Positions 26,093-35,546 of a stretch of DNA of 64,000 nt are shown piece by piece. The stretch lies in the NCBI GenBank assembly GCA_934646005.1, contig CAKUED010000002.1:1-64000 (forward strand), given 5' to 3'. Position 1 is the first letter of the stretch. Every line of letters begins with the position of its first letter. The notes under the pieces are model-generated. The model made no database searches. It worked only from the letters and a program-made list of their open reading frames with translations, and had not been told where the DNA came from. Position numbers and translations under genes: made by a program. Origin of the DNA: an uncultured Oscillospiraceae bacterium. GTDB lineage: Bacteria; Bacillota; Clostridia; Oscillospirales; Oscillospiraceae.

Positions 26093-26446
26093 ATGAAAAA
26101 GAAACTGACCGCCATCCTGTCCATCATTCTGGTGCTGGGGCTGCTCGTCTGCCTGACCGGCTGCGGCGAGAATGAGAAGAAGCAGGAAGCCATCAACGAG
26201 TTCAACACCACTGCGGCCGCGTTCAACGAGGTCAAGGACATTGTCAACGCCAACGCTTCCGAAATTCCTGAGGACGTCATCGCCGACTGCCAGAGCATGG
26301 CAGAGCTGCTGAACCGCTATCAGGGCTTCCTCCAGGGCGACCAGGAGTTCAGCGACGAGGAGTATGACGGAATGATCGAGTGGTTCAAGACCGTACAGGA
26401 CTGGTCCGCAGAGACCGGCGCCCAGCTCAATGAGTATTTTGGCTGA
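26093..26446 (+). CDS. Small putative lipoprotein
   Basis: A 117-residue protein with a lipoprotein signal (MKKKLTAIL, LTGC with Cys at 24) and an acidic, fully helical mature part (FNTTAAAFNEVKDIVNANAS, GMIEWFKTVQDWSAETG). AAAAGGGAGAAAC precedes the ATG. It follows the clostripain-like gene by 59 nt on the same strand and ends at the terminator 26511-26545. Its role is unknown; a small accessory or binding protein is possible. Confidence 0.7.
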   Translation: MKKKLTAILSIILVLGLLVCLTGCGENEKKQEAINEFNTTAAAFNEVKDIVNANASEIPEDVIADCQSMAELLNRYQGFLQGDQEFSDEEYDGMIEWFKTVQDWSAETGAQLNEYFG

Positions 26447-26510
26447 TAAGTTTTGAGGGAATCTCTAAATCGATCGATTTGACGGTTGATTTAGCGCGTC
26501 TCTGACCTGC

Positions 26511-26545
26511 GCAGGCGGGCGGACCAGTTCGATCCGCCCGCCTGC
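26511..26545 (+). terminator. Strong terminator before the giant surface-protein gene
   Basis: GCAGGCGGGCGGA pairs with TCCGCCCGCCTGC around a 9-nt loop, followed by TTTACC. It separates the small lipoprotein from the SLH gene. Confidence 0.7.
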
Positions 26546-26643
26546 TTTACCCCGCTGGGTGACCGATGATGGGATCGGCAAGAGTTATCGGCGACCTCAT
26601 CATCGGCTGCCTAGAAAATGACGAAATCTGGGAGGGAACAGGC

Positions 26644-29600
26644 ATGAAAAAACGGCTTCTGAGCATCCTGCTGATCGCCGCGATGCTGCTGACGATGCTG
26701 CCGGTGAGCGCACTGGCGCAGACGACCACGGCGCAGACGGCGCAGGATACCAACCCGTTTACCGACGTAAAAAGGTCGGACTGGTACTATACCGCGGTGC
26801 AGTACGCCCGCGTGAACGGCTTCTTCGGCGGCGTGAGCAAGACGCTCTTCGCGCCGGGCGGCACGATGACCCGCGGGATGTTTGTGACCGTCCTCGGGCG
26901 TATGGCGGGCGTTGATCCCGCAAACTATACCGAAGCGCCGGAATTTTCCGACGTGGCGGCGGATGCGTATTACGCGCCTTATGTGCAGTGGGCGGCGAAA
27001 TACGGCATCACCAACGGCACGGGCGGCGGCAAGTTCGCGCCCGACCGGCTCATCTCCCGCGAGGAGATGGTGGTGTTCTTTGTGCGCTATCTGGAGCTGT
27101 TCGGCGTGGAGCTGGACACCGGCGCGGACATCACAACAACGCCTTCCGATCTGGAAGCGGTCTCTTCCTGGGCGCGCGACGCGGTGCTGAAGCTCTGGAA
27201 AACGGGGCTGCTCAACGGCACGGGCGGGCGCTTTGACCCCAAGGGCGACGCCAGCCGCGCGCAGGCGGCGGCGCTTTGCATGCGCATGGACAAGGGCGTG
27301 GACACCTGGTATTCCGAGCCGGGCGTCCCCTCCACGCGCGTGAGCATCGACCCGGAGGACGAGGTCGCGCAGGTCGAGGAAGTGAAAAGACCTTCCTCCG
27401 GCGGCGGTCGCTCCGACGGGACGACAACGACGACCTATTATGAGGTGCAGTTTGCGCTGGGCGATGGCATGGATGCCGCCGGCGTGACCCTGCCGAATGC
27501 TAAAACGGTCGCCTCCGGCACGAAAATTTCCGCCCTGCCCACGCCGTATGTGACGAAGGGGCTGTTTGCGGGCTGGTATTATGACGCGGAGCTCACCGAC
27601 CCGGCGGGCGGCAACGAGCTCATCACGAGCAACCTCACGTTCTACGCGCGGCTCGACCGCAGCGACGAGGCGGCGCAGGTCACGCAGGTGGAGTCGGCAG
27701 AGTCGCCCAACAGCGTGACGGATACCGTTGCGGCGGTGAAGATCGGCAGCTACTCCTTCGGTATCTCCGGCTACACGGCGGACTGCATCGAAGCGTTTAT
27801 CAACATCACGGCGAACAACGCAGAATTTACCCGGACCTCCGACACGGATGTCCAGTACCGCTACACCGTTTCCGGCAGCACGGTCACGCCTGTTCTGGAA
27901 GAGGGGCAGACGTACCGCGTGGAGCTGGCGGAGGATTTTGAGGGCTGCTTTGTGATCGGCGGCGTGCCGCAGGCGCAGAGCGTGCGCGTGCTGTACATCA
28001 TCACCGAAAAGACCGAGGTGGACGCGCTCCAGCTCGACAGCGGACTGAAGTATATCGATAAGAGACAGGTCAGCGGGATGGACGCGCTGGATGGTCTGTT
28101 CAGCGCCGCGATGTCCGCCGACGGCAAGACCACGCGCATTGAAAAGGTCGCGCAGAGCGGCACGTTTACATACGCGGGCGGCGGCATCGCCGTGGGCGAC
28201 ACGGTCGCGATCTACACCGGCACGCGCCCCGACCTGCGGAAGGATGCCGAGGACGACGCGATCGCCTATGTGGAAATTACGGGCATCGACGGCACGACCT
28301 ACAGCTACCGCACCGCCGACGCGCAGGACGTCCTGTTTACGCCGGACGTTCTGCCGGTAAAGGCGGAGTACAAGGGCACGGGCACGGTGAGCGTGCCGAA
28401 GTCCGAGCTGGATTTCACCGACGACAAATATGCGGCGATGGGTCTCAGCTCCCAGACGAGCATCGACGCGGGCGACTTCCTGCTGTTTTACAGCGGCGCG
28501 TTCGGCGCGTCCGCCACGTCCGCGGGCTATGGTAAAATTACAAACGTCACGGTCGAGGGCGATGATTATGTCCTGACCTACGACAGTGCCAAGGAGGACG
28601 AGGTCCTCGCGGCGATGGATGTGTTTACCACCCGCGAGGCGGATGTTCCTGAACTGACGCAGAGCCAGATCGCGGAGATGGAGGCCGACATGGTGCGGCA
28701 GGCGCGTGAGAGCGGCTTTGCGGAGGAGGCGGCGCAGTATCTGACCGATCTTGCGGTGCAGACCGACGGCTTCCAGAAGCTGAGCGACGATATGGGGCTG
28801 ACCGTATACAGCGCGGCGTATGACGACGGCACGCCCGTGCAGCAGAGCGCGCCTGCGCTGCTGAGCGGCAGCAGCGCCGCCATTCTGGACAAGGACAACC
28901 TCAAGATCGAGGCGAAGATCAACGCAGGCTCGCTGACGCACTTTGACGGCAGCTACGGTCTGCGCGCCGAGCTGACGCTCAGCTTTACGGTGGAGATCGA
29001 GCGCGACAGCGTGCCCGACGGCAAGCTCGTCATCGAGGTGCGTGCGACATTCGAACAGGAGATCCTGCTCAGCGTCAACACCAGCGGCGGCGCGGTGTGG
29101 AAAAAGGCGTGGATCTTCCCGTATATCGCGGATTATCAGCTCAACGCCAACCTGGATCTCGGGCTTTACACGGGCATCGGCATCGTCGCCACCGCCCGCA
29201 CCGAGAAAAACGAGGACGACTCCGACCCGCTGGAGGGCTTTGAGGGCACTGCCATCGACCTCAGCAAGCAGATCCAGAAGCTGATGGAGGACAAGGAGCA
29301 CTTCCTCGGCGAGGATATTGACATGAACACCGTCGGCGGCGGTCTGGCGGACAAGTACTCCGCCATGATGGAGGACGCCGAGGAAAACTGGATCGAGCTG
29401 TTCCGCAAGGAGATCTACTCCAAGGAAGGTCCTGTTGACAAGTTCCATATCCTTGTTTACGGCATCAGCGCCGACTTTGTGGTCAGCGTCAACCTGTACG
29501 TCACGCTCGGTATGAGCTTTGAGTATGAGGCTGCCAAGCGCTACACGTTCTCGCTCAAGCTCTTCAGCCGCTCGGTCACGAACGGCACGGCGGAGCTGGT

Positions 29601-32600
29601 GACGCCGCACTATAACTTTGACTTCTACGTCATGGGCACGATGGGCGTGCGCGCCGGTGTGGAATTTGAGATCGGCATCGGACTGTTCTCGCTGAAGCTG
29701 GACTCCATCGGCATCACCGCCGAGGCGGGCGTGTATGCCCGGATGTGGGGCTATTTCTACTACCATCTGGAGTGGGAGAAGGGCAAGGGCAAGGAATCGA
29801 ACGCGTCCGGCGCGATGTTTGTGGAGATCGGCGTGTACCTCAAGATCACGTTCAAGGCGCAGCTCTTCTCCAGCGACAAGCTGACCTATCAGCCGACGCT
29901 CTATGAAAACGAGTGGCCGCTGTGGAGCGCGGGCGCGCAGAAAAACGTCTACGATTTTGCGTATGACGATGACGACGACGTCTTAAGCCTCGCCATTCTG
30001 GGCGTGCGCACGGCGGCGCTGCCCTCGTCGCTGTTCGACATGAACTACATGGACATGAAGACCGGCGAGGTCTACGGCAGCGACGCGGACGATGCGGACG
30101 AAAATCCCGCGCAGAACTACGACGACGCGACCGAGAGCCACTATACCATCGAACTCAGCGACCCGGATCACTTCGCCTACGACCCCGCGACGAACACCAT
30201 CACGGTGCTCGCGGGTGCGAACTCCGTGGCGGAGAGCTGCGAGATGACCATCCGCTGGAAAAACGGCGCGCTGACGTTTACGTCCAAGCCCATCGAGCGG
30301 ACGCTCACCATCGACTGGACCGACCCCGAAAATGTGCGCTACATCGCGTTCAACACGCAGGGCGGCAGCCTGGTGAGAATGCTGGCGCTGGCTGCGGACG
30401 CGCCGGTCGAAGTGCCGGACAGCCCCGTCAAGACGGGCTATACCTTCGGCGGCTGGTATACCGAGCCGAACGGCGGCGCGCTCTTTGAGTTCCCGGCGAC
30501 CATGCCCGATTATCAGGACAACGGCGCTGGCAAGGGTGTGACGGTCTACGCGCACTGGATCCCGCGCGACGACACGAAGTACACCGTGGAGCACTATCAG
30601 CAGAAGCTCAACGGCACCTATGCGCTGTACGAGACCGAGTATCTGAAGGGCACGACCGACGCGCTGACCAACGCGGCAGCGCAGAGCTATCCCGGCTTCC
30701 AGAATAAGAGCTTCAGCCAGAAGGCGATCGCGCCGGACGGCAGCACGGTTATCAAAATCTACTACACGCGCGAAAAATACGACATCACGTTCCGGCTCAT
30801 GGATGGCGCGAGCGCGGACGAGAGCGTCGTGACCACCGGGCGCTACGGCGAGACGGTGTACGCGCCGAAATTTGCCCGCAGCGGCTATGAGTTTAACGGC
30901 TATACCGGCGACGGCATCGGGCAGGACGGCAACGGCAACTGGTGCTTGACCGTTCGCGGCGGCGCGAGCTACACGGCGCAGTGGCTGCCGGGCAGCGACA
31001 TCGCCTACCGCGTGGAGCACTATGTAAAGCGCGTCGGCGGCGAGGGCTACCTGCTGTACGACGGCGAGGGCGCGGTCGAATATCGCTACGACGGCACGAC
31101 CGGGCAGGAGATCACCGCGGCGGCGCTTAACGCCATCGTCAAGCTGGACGCGCCGGGTCTGCACTACGATCAGGCGGCGACCGAGGCGAAAAACGTCGGG
31201 CTCACCATCGGTGCGGACGGCAAGACCATCCTCAAGATTTACTACGACCGCGCGGGCTATACCGTCTCCTTCCGCGAGACGGACGGCACGCTGATCGACG
31301 AAAAGCCGTATGTCCACGGCGCGAAGGTCGCCGAGCCGAACGCGCCCGTGAAGCAGGGCTACACCTTCGCGGGCTGGTTTACGGACACCGCCTGCGAGAA
31401 CGCGTACAGCTTTAACACCAAGCTCACGGGCAGCCTGACGCTGTACGCCAAGTGGACCGCCAACGGCGACACCGCCTACACAGCGCGCTATTTCCTGCAA
31501 AACGCGGACGGCAGCTACCCCGAGCAGCCGCAGACCGAAGCGCTGCACGGCACGACCGGCGCGGCGGCGGAGCTTTCCAAGACCTTTGCGGGCTACCATG
31601 TGGACACCGCGCATGAGGGCACGGTCAAATCCGGCACGATCGCGGCGGACGGCAGTCTGGTGCTGACAGCGTATTTCGCCCGCAACACCTACAAGGTCAC
31701 GTTCCAAAACGGCGGCGAGGCGGTCAGCGAGCAGACGCTCCGCTGGGGCGAGGCCCTCACCGCGCCCGTACTGACGAAGGCGGGCTACGACCTGAGCTGG
31801 TCGCCCGCGCTGCCGCTCACCATGCCGCAGCAGGACGTCACCTATACGGCGGTCTGGACGGCGCAGAGCAATATCGGCTACGCGGTCGAGCACTATCAGC
31901 AGAACGCGACCGGCAGCGGCTACACCCTCGCGGACACCGACCGCCTGACCGGCACGACCGACGCGGAGGTCACGGCGGCGGCGAAGGGCTATGAGCACTT
32001 CACCCTGAACGCGGAAAAATCCACGATGACCGGCAAAATTAAGGCAGACGGCAGCCTGACGCTGCGGCTGTATTACGATCGCGACACGGTGGAGCTGACG
32101 CTTGTCCCGAACGGCGGCAAGCTGGACGGCAGCGCGGAGGCGGTCACCAAAACACTCCGCTACGGCGCGCCGCTGGACGACGTCACGCCGGTCTGGGATC
32201 GCGACCACGCCTTTGCGGGCTGGTTCACCGACACGAGCTATACCACGCAGGTCACGACCGCGCCCGCTGCGGCTGCGACGCTGTACGCCAAGTGGAGCTT
32301 CGGCACGGTCAACTACACCGTCGAGCACTATGTGATGGGCACGGACGGGCAGTACCCCGCGAGCGCCACCAGGCGCGATACCACAAAGAACGGCATGGTG
32401 GACAGCACCGTCGTGCTGGAAACGCTGAAGGACACGGGGCTTGAGGTCGCAGACGGCATTGCCTATGCCTACGCGACCGTCGGCAGCGATACGGAAGCCG
32501 TGACGGAGACGACCGTTGCGGGCGGCAAGGTCGTGAAGCTGTTCTACGCGCGCAAGAGCTACAGCGTCACGTTTGACGCCAACGGCGGCGCGCTGGACGA

Positions 32601-35409
32601 GGCGAGCCGGACACTTTACTACGGCGCGGCGCTCTCCGGCATCACGCCCACGCGCAAAAACTACACCTTTACCGGCTGGTTTAATACCGCCGATGCGAGC
32701 GGCGCGGCAGTCACGACCCTTCCGGCGGCGTCCGGCGAAGGTCAGGCCTTCTACGCCGGGTGGCGCGCCAACGAGGTCGCGTTTACCGTGGAGCACTGGG
32801 TGCAGAATACGGACGGTCATGGACTCACCATGGTCCTGAGCGAGACAAAGCGCGAGCCGGTCGGCAAGCGCATTGCACCGGCTGATTATGAGAGCAGCGA
32901 GGTCGCGCGTGAGGACGGCGGCATCTACTATGCAAGCGCCTATGAAAAGGGACATTCAACGGCAGTCGGCGTGACGCTCGTGGAAGAGGGCATGACGCTG
33001 GAGCTGCATTACGGACGCAAGAAGAGCCAGCTCAAGTGGGTCTACGATCAGGGCATCTCGCTCGGCGGTGCAACGGCGGGTGAGGTCTACTTTGAGGAGC
33101 CCATCACGCCGCTCCCGCTCAAACGAGAAGGCTACACCTACGTCTGGCAGCCGGAGGTCGCGGAGAAGGTCGGTCTGGAGGATCTGACCTACACCGCCGT
33201 GTGGACGGCGAATGCCTACACCGTCAGCTTCTACGCAAACGGCGGCACGGGCGCGATGGACGCGCAGAGCATGACCTATGACACGCAAGCCGCGCTGAGC
33301 GCCAACCTCTTTACCCGCGCGGGCTACACGTTTACCGGCTGGAACACGGCGCGAGACGGCAGCGGCACGGCGTATGCGAAAGGGCAGACGGTCATGAACC
33401 TGACGGCGGTGAACGACGGCACGGTCACGCTCTACGCGCAGTGGTCGCTTGACACCTACACGATCACCTATCTCAACACGGACAGCAGCGCCATCACCAA
33501 CTGGGCAAGCGGCGTGGAGCTCACGGAGAGCTACAATGTGACCGACAGCGCCATCACCCTCCCGGGCGAGGATGCGTTCATCGCGCCGGCCGCCAAGGTC
33601 TTCGGCGGCTGGTTTACGGACGCCGAGTGCACCGGCGAAGCCGTGACGAAAATCGAGACCGGCAGCACAGGCGACAAGACGTTCTATGCTCTATGGGAAG
33701 ATGAGCCGAATGAGCTTGTATTCAACGACCCAGACAATATGCTGAAGTGGCTGCCTGCCACGGCCATCTACACAGCGGGTAGAAAAATGCAGATCGAAAC
33801 CCCGAACGCGAAGGATGGCTATGCTTTCCTGTACTGGTATGCCGTGGACGCCGACGGCAACGAGCAACCGATGGGCACATGGACAACCACTGACATGAAG
33901 GGGCGGCTGATGCTGTATCCCAAGGTCATCTCGACAACCATTACGGCGCGCGAACAGCTCGAAGCGCTGGCAACCTGCTATCAGTACAAGTCCGCACAGC
34001 ACGGCGTGACGTTCACGCTGGCAAACGGCTTTATTCTGGACGACTGGAACACGCCCATTGGCACTGTAAAACATCAATTTGACCACCAGTTTGACGGCAA
34101 TGGTCAGACCATCACCATGACCGGCACGTCTGCGCCTTTGTTTGGTTTGCTCAATGGAGAGGGTTACACGGGTATCGTGAAAGATCTGACGATCCATCTG
34201 GACGATGTGACGGTACAGCCTTATGTGGCGGAGCAGGATGTCTGGACTCTAAGAGCCAATACCTGCCTGTGGGGTGCGATCGCGGCGATCAACGGCGGTC
34301 GGATCGAGGGCTGCACGGTCTACGGCAGCGTAGCCAACCCGGATGCGGATGGCAAAGCAGCAAGCTATGTCGGCAGCATGGCGGCGTACAACAGTAAGAT
34401 CGGCAGTATCATAAACTGTCAGGCCGGTCCGAACGAAAACCGGCAGTACAGCTTTACGAGTACGAAATCTGTTGGCGTCATCGGTGGTCTGATCGGTCTG
34501 AGCAACGGCACGCTCACGCTGGAAGCGGGGCTGAGTCAGTATATCACGCTGAGCGGCGCGCTCAGCACCACCGGCGGCTTGATCGGCTCGAGCGAATACG
34601 CGGCACAGAGTTCCGACTATATTTCCGTGACCGGCAATACGATCCAAATCAGCATTCAGGCGAATGGCACGTTTGTTGCCGGCGTGATCGGACTGCTGAG
34701 TGATACGAGTACCGCTGCAACCGTGACGCTCAAGGACTGCACGTTCACCGCCAACATCACCAATACCGGAGACGGTAACAGAACTGCCGGTGTGGCGGGC
34801 TTTATCCAGGCAAAGGAGCTGAACGTGACCGGCAATACGCTGAACATTACCATCAGCACCGACCAGTGTTCGCGCGCCGGTGGCTTGCTCGGATTTGTCC
34901 AAAAGATCGGGATAATCACAGTGAGCAACAATAAAAACAGCACGGTCAAGATCACCGACCAGAACTCCTACAGTGACGGAAAACGGGCTGGCGTCTATAT
35001 CGGCGGCTTGGTCGCGCAGCTCCCGCCCAACAGATCGATGGAAACTGCAATCACGCTCACGGGCAATACGAATTTCCACTGCGAGCTCAATGTTCCCAAC
35101 GATCCCTATGCGAACATCGGCAGCATTATGGGAGAGCTATATGGCGGGCGTGACTCGAAAACCACCATCACCAGCTCCGGCAACAGCATGACCGGCTCGA
35201 TCACCTCGACAGAGGGCAACATCAATGTCGGCAGACTGGTCGGCGTGAGAGGCTGCTATAATGGCAGCCGCCTCGTGTGGAATGATACGCAGCTTGTGAA
35301 AGCAACGGCAAGTACTGACCTGACCGGCAGCGGCTGGTCGATCAAGGACTTCACCGGCGTAAGCTGGGATATTGGTGGCGAATCGTCTGCGACGACCACC
35401 ACGGGCTGA
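26644..35409 (+). CDS. Giant SLH-anchored surface protein with InlB-type repeats
   Basis: A 2,921-residue exported protein. A signal peptide (1-25, ending SALAQ) is followed by three S-layer homology domains (about 30-225: FTDVKRSDWYYTAVQYARVN, FSDVAADAYYAPYVQWAAKY, SSWARDAVLKLWKTGLLNGT), which bind cell-wall polymers. A Ser/Gly/Thr linker and one InlB B-type repeat come next, then ~900 residues of unknown beta-rich sequence. About 1,100 residues of alternating VEHY-type (MucBP-like) and InlB B repeats follow, and then ~550 residues resembling a parallel beta-helix (GGLIGLSNGTLTLE, VAGVIGLLSD). There is no LPXTG. It is probably an adhesin. The ATG at 26644 follows GGGAGGG. Confidence 0.88.
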   Translation: MKKRLLSILLIAAMLLTMLPVSALAQTTTAQTAQDTNPFTDVKRSDWYYTAVQYARVNGFFGGVSKTLFAPGGTMTRGMFVTVLGRMAGVDPANYTEAPEFSDVAADAYYAPYVQWAAKYGITNGTGGGKFAPDRLISREEMVVFFVRYLELFGVELDTGADITTTPSDLEAVSSWARDAVLKLWKTGLLNGTGGRFDPKGDASRAQAAALCMRMDKGVDTWYSEPGVPSTRVSIDPEDEVAQVEEVKRPSSGGGRSDGTTTTTYYEVQFALGDGMDAAGVTLPNAKTVASGTKISALPTPYVTKGLFAGWYYDAELTDPAGGNELITSNLTFYARLDRSDEAAQVTQVESAESPNSVTDTVAAVKIGSYSFGISGYTADCIEAFINITANNAEFTRTSDTDVQYRYTVSGSTVTPVLEEGQTYRVELAEDFEGCFVIGGVPQAQSVRVLYIITEKTEVDALQLDSGLKYIDKRQVSGMDALDGLFSAAMSADGKTTRIEKVAQSGTFTYAGGGIAVGDTVAIYTGTRPDLRKDAEDDAIAYVEITGIDGTTYSYRTADAQDVLFTPDVLPVKAEYKGTGTVSVPKSELDFTDDKYAAMGLSSQTSIDAGDFLLFYSGAFGASATSAGYGKITNVTVEGDDYVLTYDSAKEDEVLAAMDVFTTREADVPELTQSQIAEMEADMVRQARESGFAEEAAQYLTDLAVQTDGFQKLSDDMGLTVYSAAYDDGTPVQQSAPALLSGSSAAILDKDNLKIEAKINAGSLTHFDGSYGLRAELTLSFTVEIERDSVPDGKLVIEVRATFEQEILLSVNTSGGAVWKKAWIFPYIADYQLNANLDLGLYTGIGIVATARTEKNEDDSDPLEGFEGTAIDLSKQIQKLMEDKEHFLGEDIDMNTVGGGLADKYSAMMEDAEENWIELFRKEIYSKEGPVDKFHILVYGISADFVVSVNLYVTLGMSFEYEAAKRYTFSLKLFSRSVTNGTAELVTPHYNFDFYVMGTMGVRAGVEFEIGIGLFSLKLDSIGITAEAGVYARMWGYFYYHLEWEKGKGKESNASGAMFVEIGVYLKITFKAQLFSSDKLTYQPTLYENEWPLWSAGAQKNVYDFAYDDDDDVLSLAILGVRTAALPSSLFDMNYMDMKTGEVYGSDADDADENPAQNYDDATESHYTIELSDPDHFAYDPATNTITVLAGANSVAESCEMTIRWKNGALTFTSKPIERTLTIDWTDPENVRYIAFNTQGGSLVRMLALAADAPVEVPDSPVKTGYTFGGWYTEPNGGALFEFPATMPDYQDNGAGKGVTVYAHWIPRDDTKYTVEHYQQKLNGTYALYETEYLKGTTDALTNAAAQSYPGFQNKSFSQKAIAPDGSTVIKIYYTREKYDITFRLMDGASADESVVTTGRYGETVYAPKFARSGYEFNGYTGDGIGQDGNGNWCLTVRGGASYTAQWLPGSDIAYRVEHYVKRVGGEGYLLYDGEGAVEYRYDGTTGQEITAAALNAIVKLDAPGLHYDQAATEAKNVGLTIGADGKTILKIYYDRAGYTVSFRETDGTLIDEKPYVHGAKVAEPNAPVKQGYTFAGWFTDTACENAYSFNTKLTGSLTLYAKWTANGDTAYTARYFLQNADGSYPEQPQTEALHGTTGAAAELSKTFAGYHVDTAHEGTVKSGTIAADGSLVLTAYFARNTYKVTFQNGGEAVSEQTLRWGEALTAPVLTKAGYDLSWSPALPLTMPQQDVTYTAVWTAQSNIGYAVEHYQQNATGSGYTLADTDRLTGTTDAEVTAAAKGYEHFTLNAEKSTMTGKIKADGSLTLRLYYDRDTVELTLVPNGGKLDGSAEAVTKTLRYGAPLDDVTPVWDRDHAFAGWFTDTSYTTQVTTAPAAAATLYAKWSFGTVNYTVEHYVMGTDGQYPASATRRDTTKNGMVDSTVVLETLKDTGLEVADGIAYAYATVGSDTEAVTETTVAGGKVVKLFYARKSYSVTFDANGGALDEASRTLYYGAALSGITPTRKNYTFTGWFNTADASGAAVTTLPAASGEGQAFYAGWRANEVAFTVEHWVQNTDGHGLTMVLSETKREPVGKRIAPADYESSEVAREDGGIYYASAYEKGHSTAVGVTLVEEGMTLELHYGRKKSQLKWVYDQGISLGGATAGEVYFEEPITPLPLKREGYTYVWQPEVAEKVGLEDLTYTAVWTANAYTVSFYANGGTGAMDAQSMTYDTQAALSANLFTRAGYTFTGWNTARDGSGTAYAKGQTVMNLTAVNDGTVTLYAQWSLDTYTITYLNTDSSAITNWASGVELTESYNVTDSAITLPGEDAFIAPAAKVFGGWFTDAECTGEAVTKIETGSTGDKTFYALWEDEPNELVFNDPDNMLKWLPATAIYTAGRKMQIETPNAKDGYAFLYWYAVDADGNEQPMGTWTTTDMKGRLMLYPKVISTTITAREQLEALATCYQYKSAQHGVTFTLANGFILDDWNTPIGTVKHQFDHQFDGNGQTITMTGTSAPLFGLLNGEGYTGIVKDLTIHLDDVTVQPYVAEQDVWTLRANTCLWGAIAAINGGRIEGCTVYGSVANPDADGKAASYVGSMAAYNSKIGSIINCQAGPNENRQYSFTSTKSVGVIGGLIGLSNGTLTLEAGLSQYITLSGALSTTGGLIGSSEYAAQSSDYISVTGNTIQISIQANGTFVAGVIGLLSDTSTAATVTLKDCTFTANITNTGDGNRTAGVAGFIQAKELNVTGNTLNITISTDQCSRAGGLLGFVQKIGIITVSNNKNSTVKITDQNSYSDGKRAGVYIGGLVAQLPPNRSMETAITLTGNTNFHCELNVPNDPYANIGSIMGELYGGRDSKTTITSSGNSMTGSITSTEGNINVGRLVGVRGCYNGSRLVWNDTQLVKATASTDLTGSGWSIKDFTGVSWDIGGESSATTTTG
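30574..33700 (+). repeat. Repeat tract inside the surface protein gene
   Basis: Units starting near 30574, 31003, 31471, 31870, 32310 and 32778 each encode a VEHY-type domain (YTVEHYQQ ... LYYDR) followed by an InlB B-type domain (GYTFAGWFTD ... LYAKW), with a period of about 400-470 nt. Two or three further InlB-type units follow. Such tracts often change length by recombination. Confidence 0.75.
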
Positions 35410-35455
35410 GTCTTTGCAACAATTCTGACATTCCGCGTCTGCGCGCGGGACAAAT

Positions 35456-35500
35456 GCGCCGGTTGGCGGGGGCGGATGCCCTTGTCAACCGGCGCGGTTT
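35456..35500 (+). terminator. Terminator of the giant surface-protein gene
   Basis: GCGCCGGTTG pairs with CAACCGGCGC, followed by GGTTTTGT. It overlaps the promoter of the next gene. Confidence 0.75.
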
Positions 35501-35510
35501 TGTATATAAT
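35482..35510 (+). promoter_or_regulatory. Promoter of the GTPase-NYN gene
   Basis: TTGTCA (35482-35487) and TATAAT (35505-35510) with a 17-nt spacer. The -35 box and part of the spacer form the 3' arm of the preceding terminator stem. Confidence 0.75.
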
Positions 35511-35546
35511 ACGGGGAGAATTTGCGGCGGAACGGGAGTATATGGT

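Noticed and set aside
26611..35079. Very long minus-strand open frames opposite the giant surface-protein gene (up to ~1,050 codons)
   Set aside because: They are shadows produced by GC-rich codon use on the plus strand, are rich in Arg/His/Val without domain structure, and lack ribosome sites.
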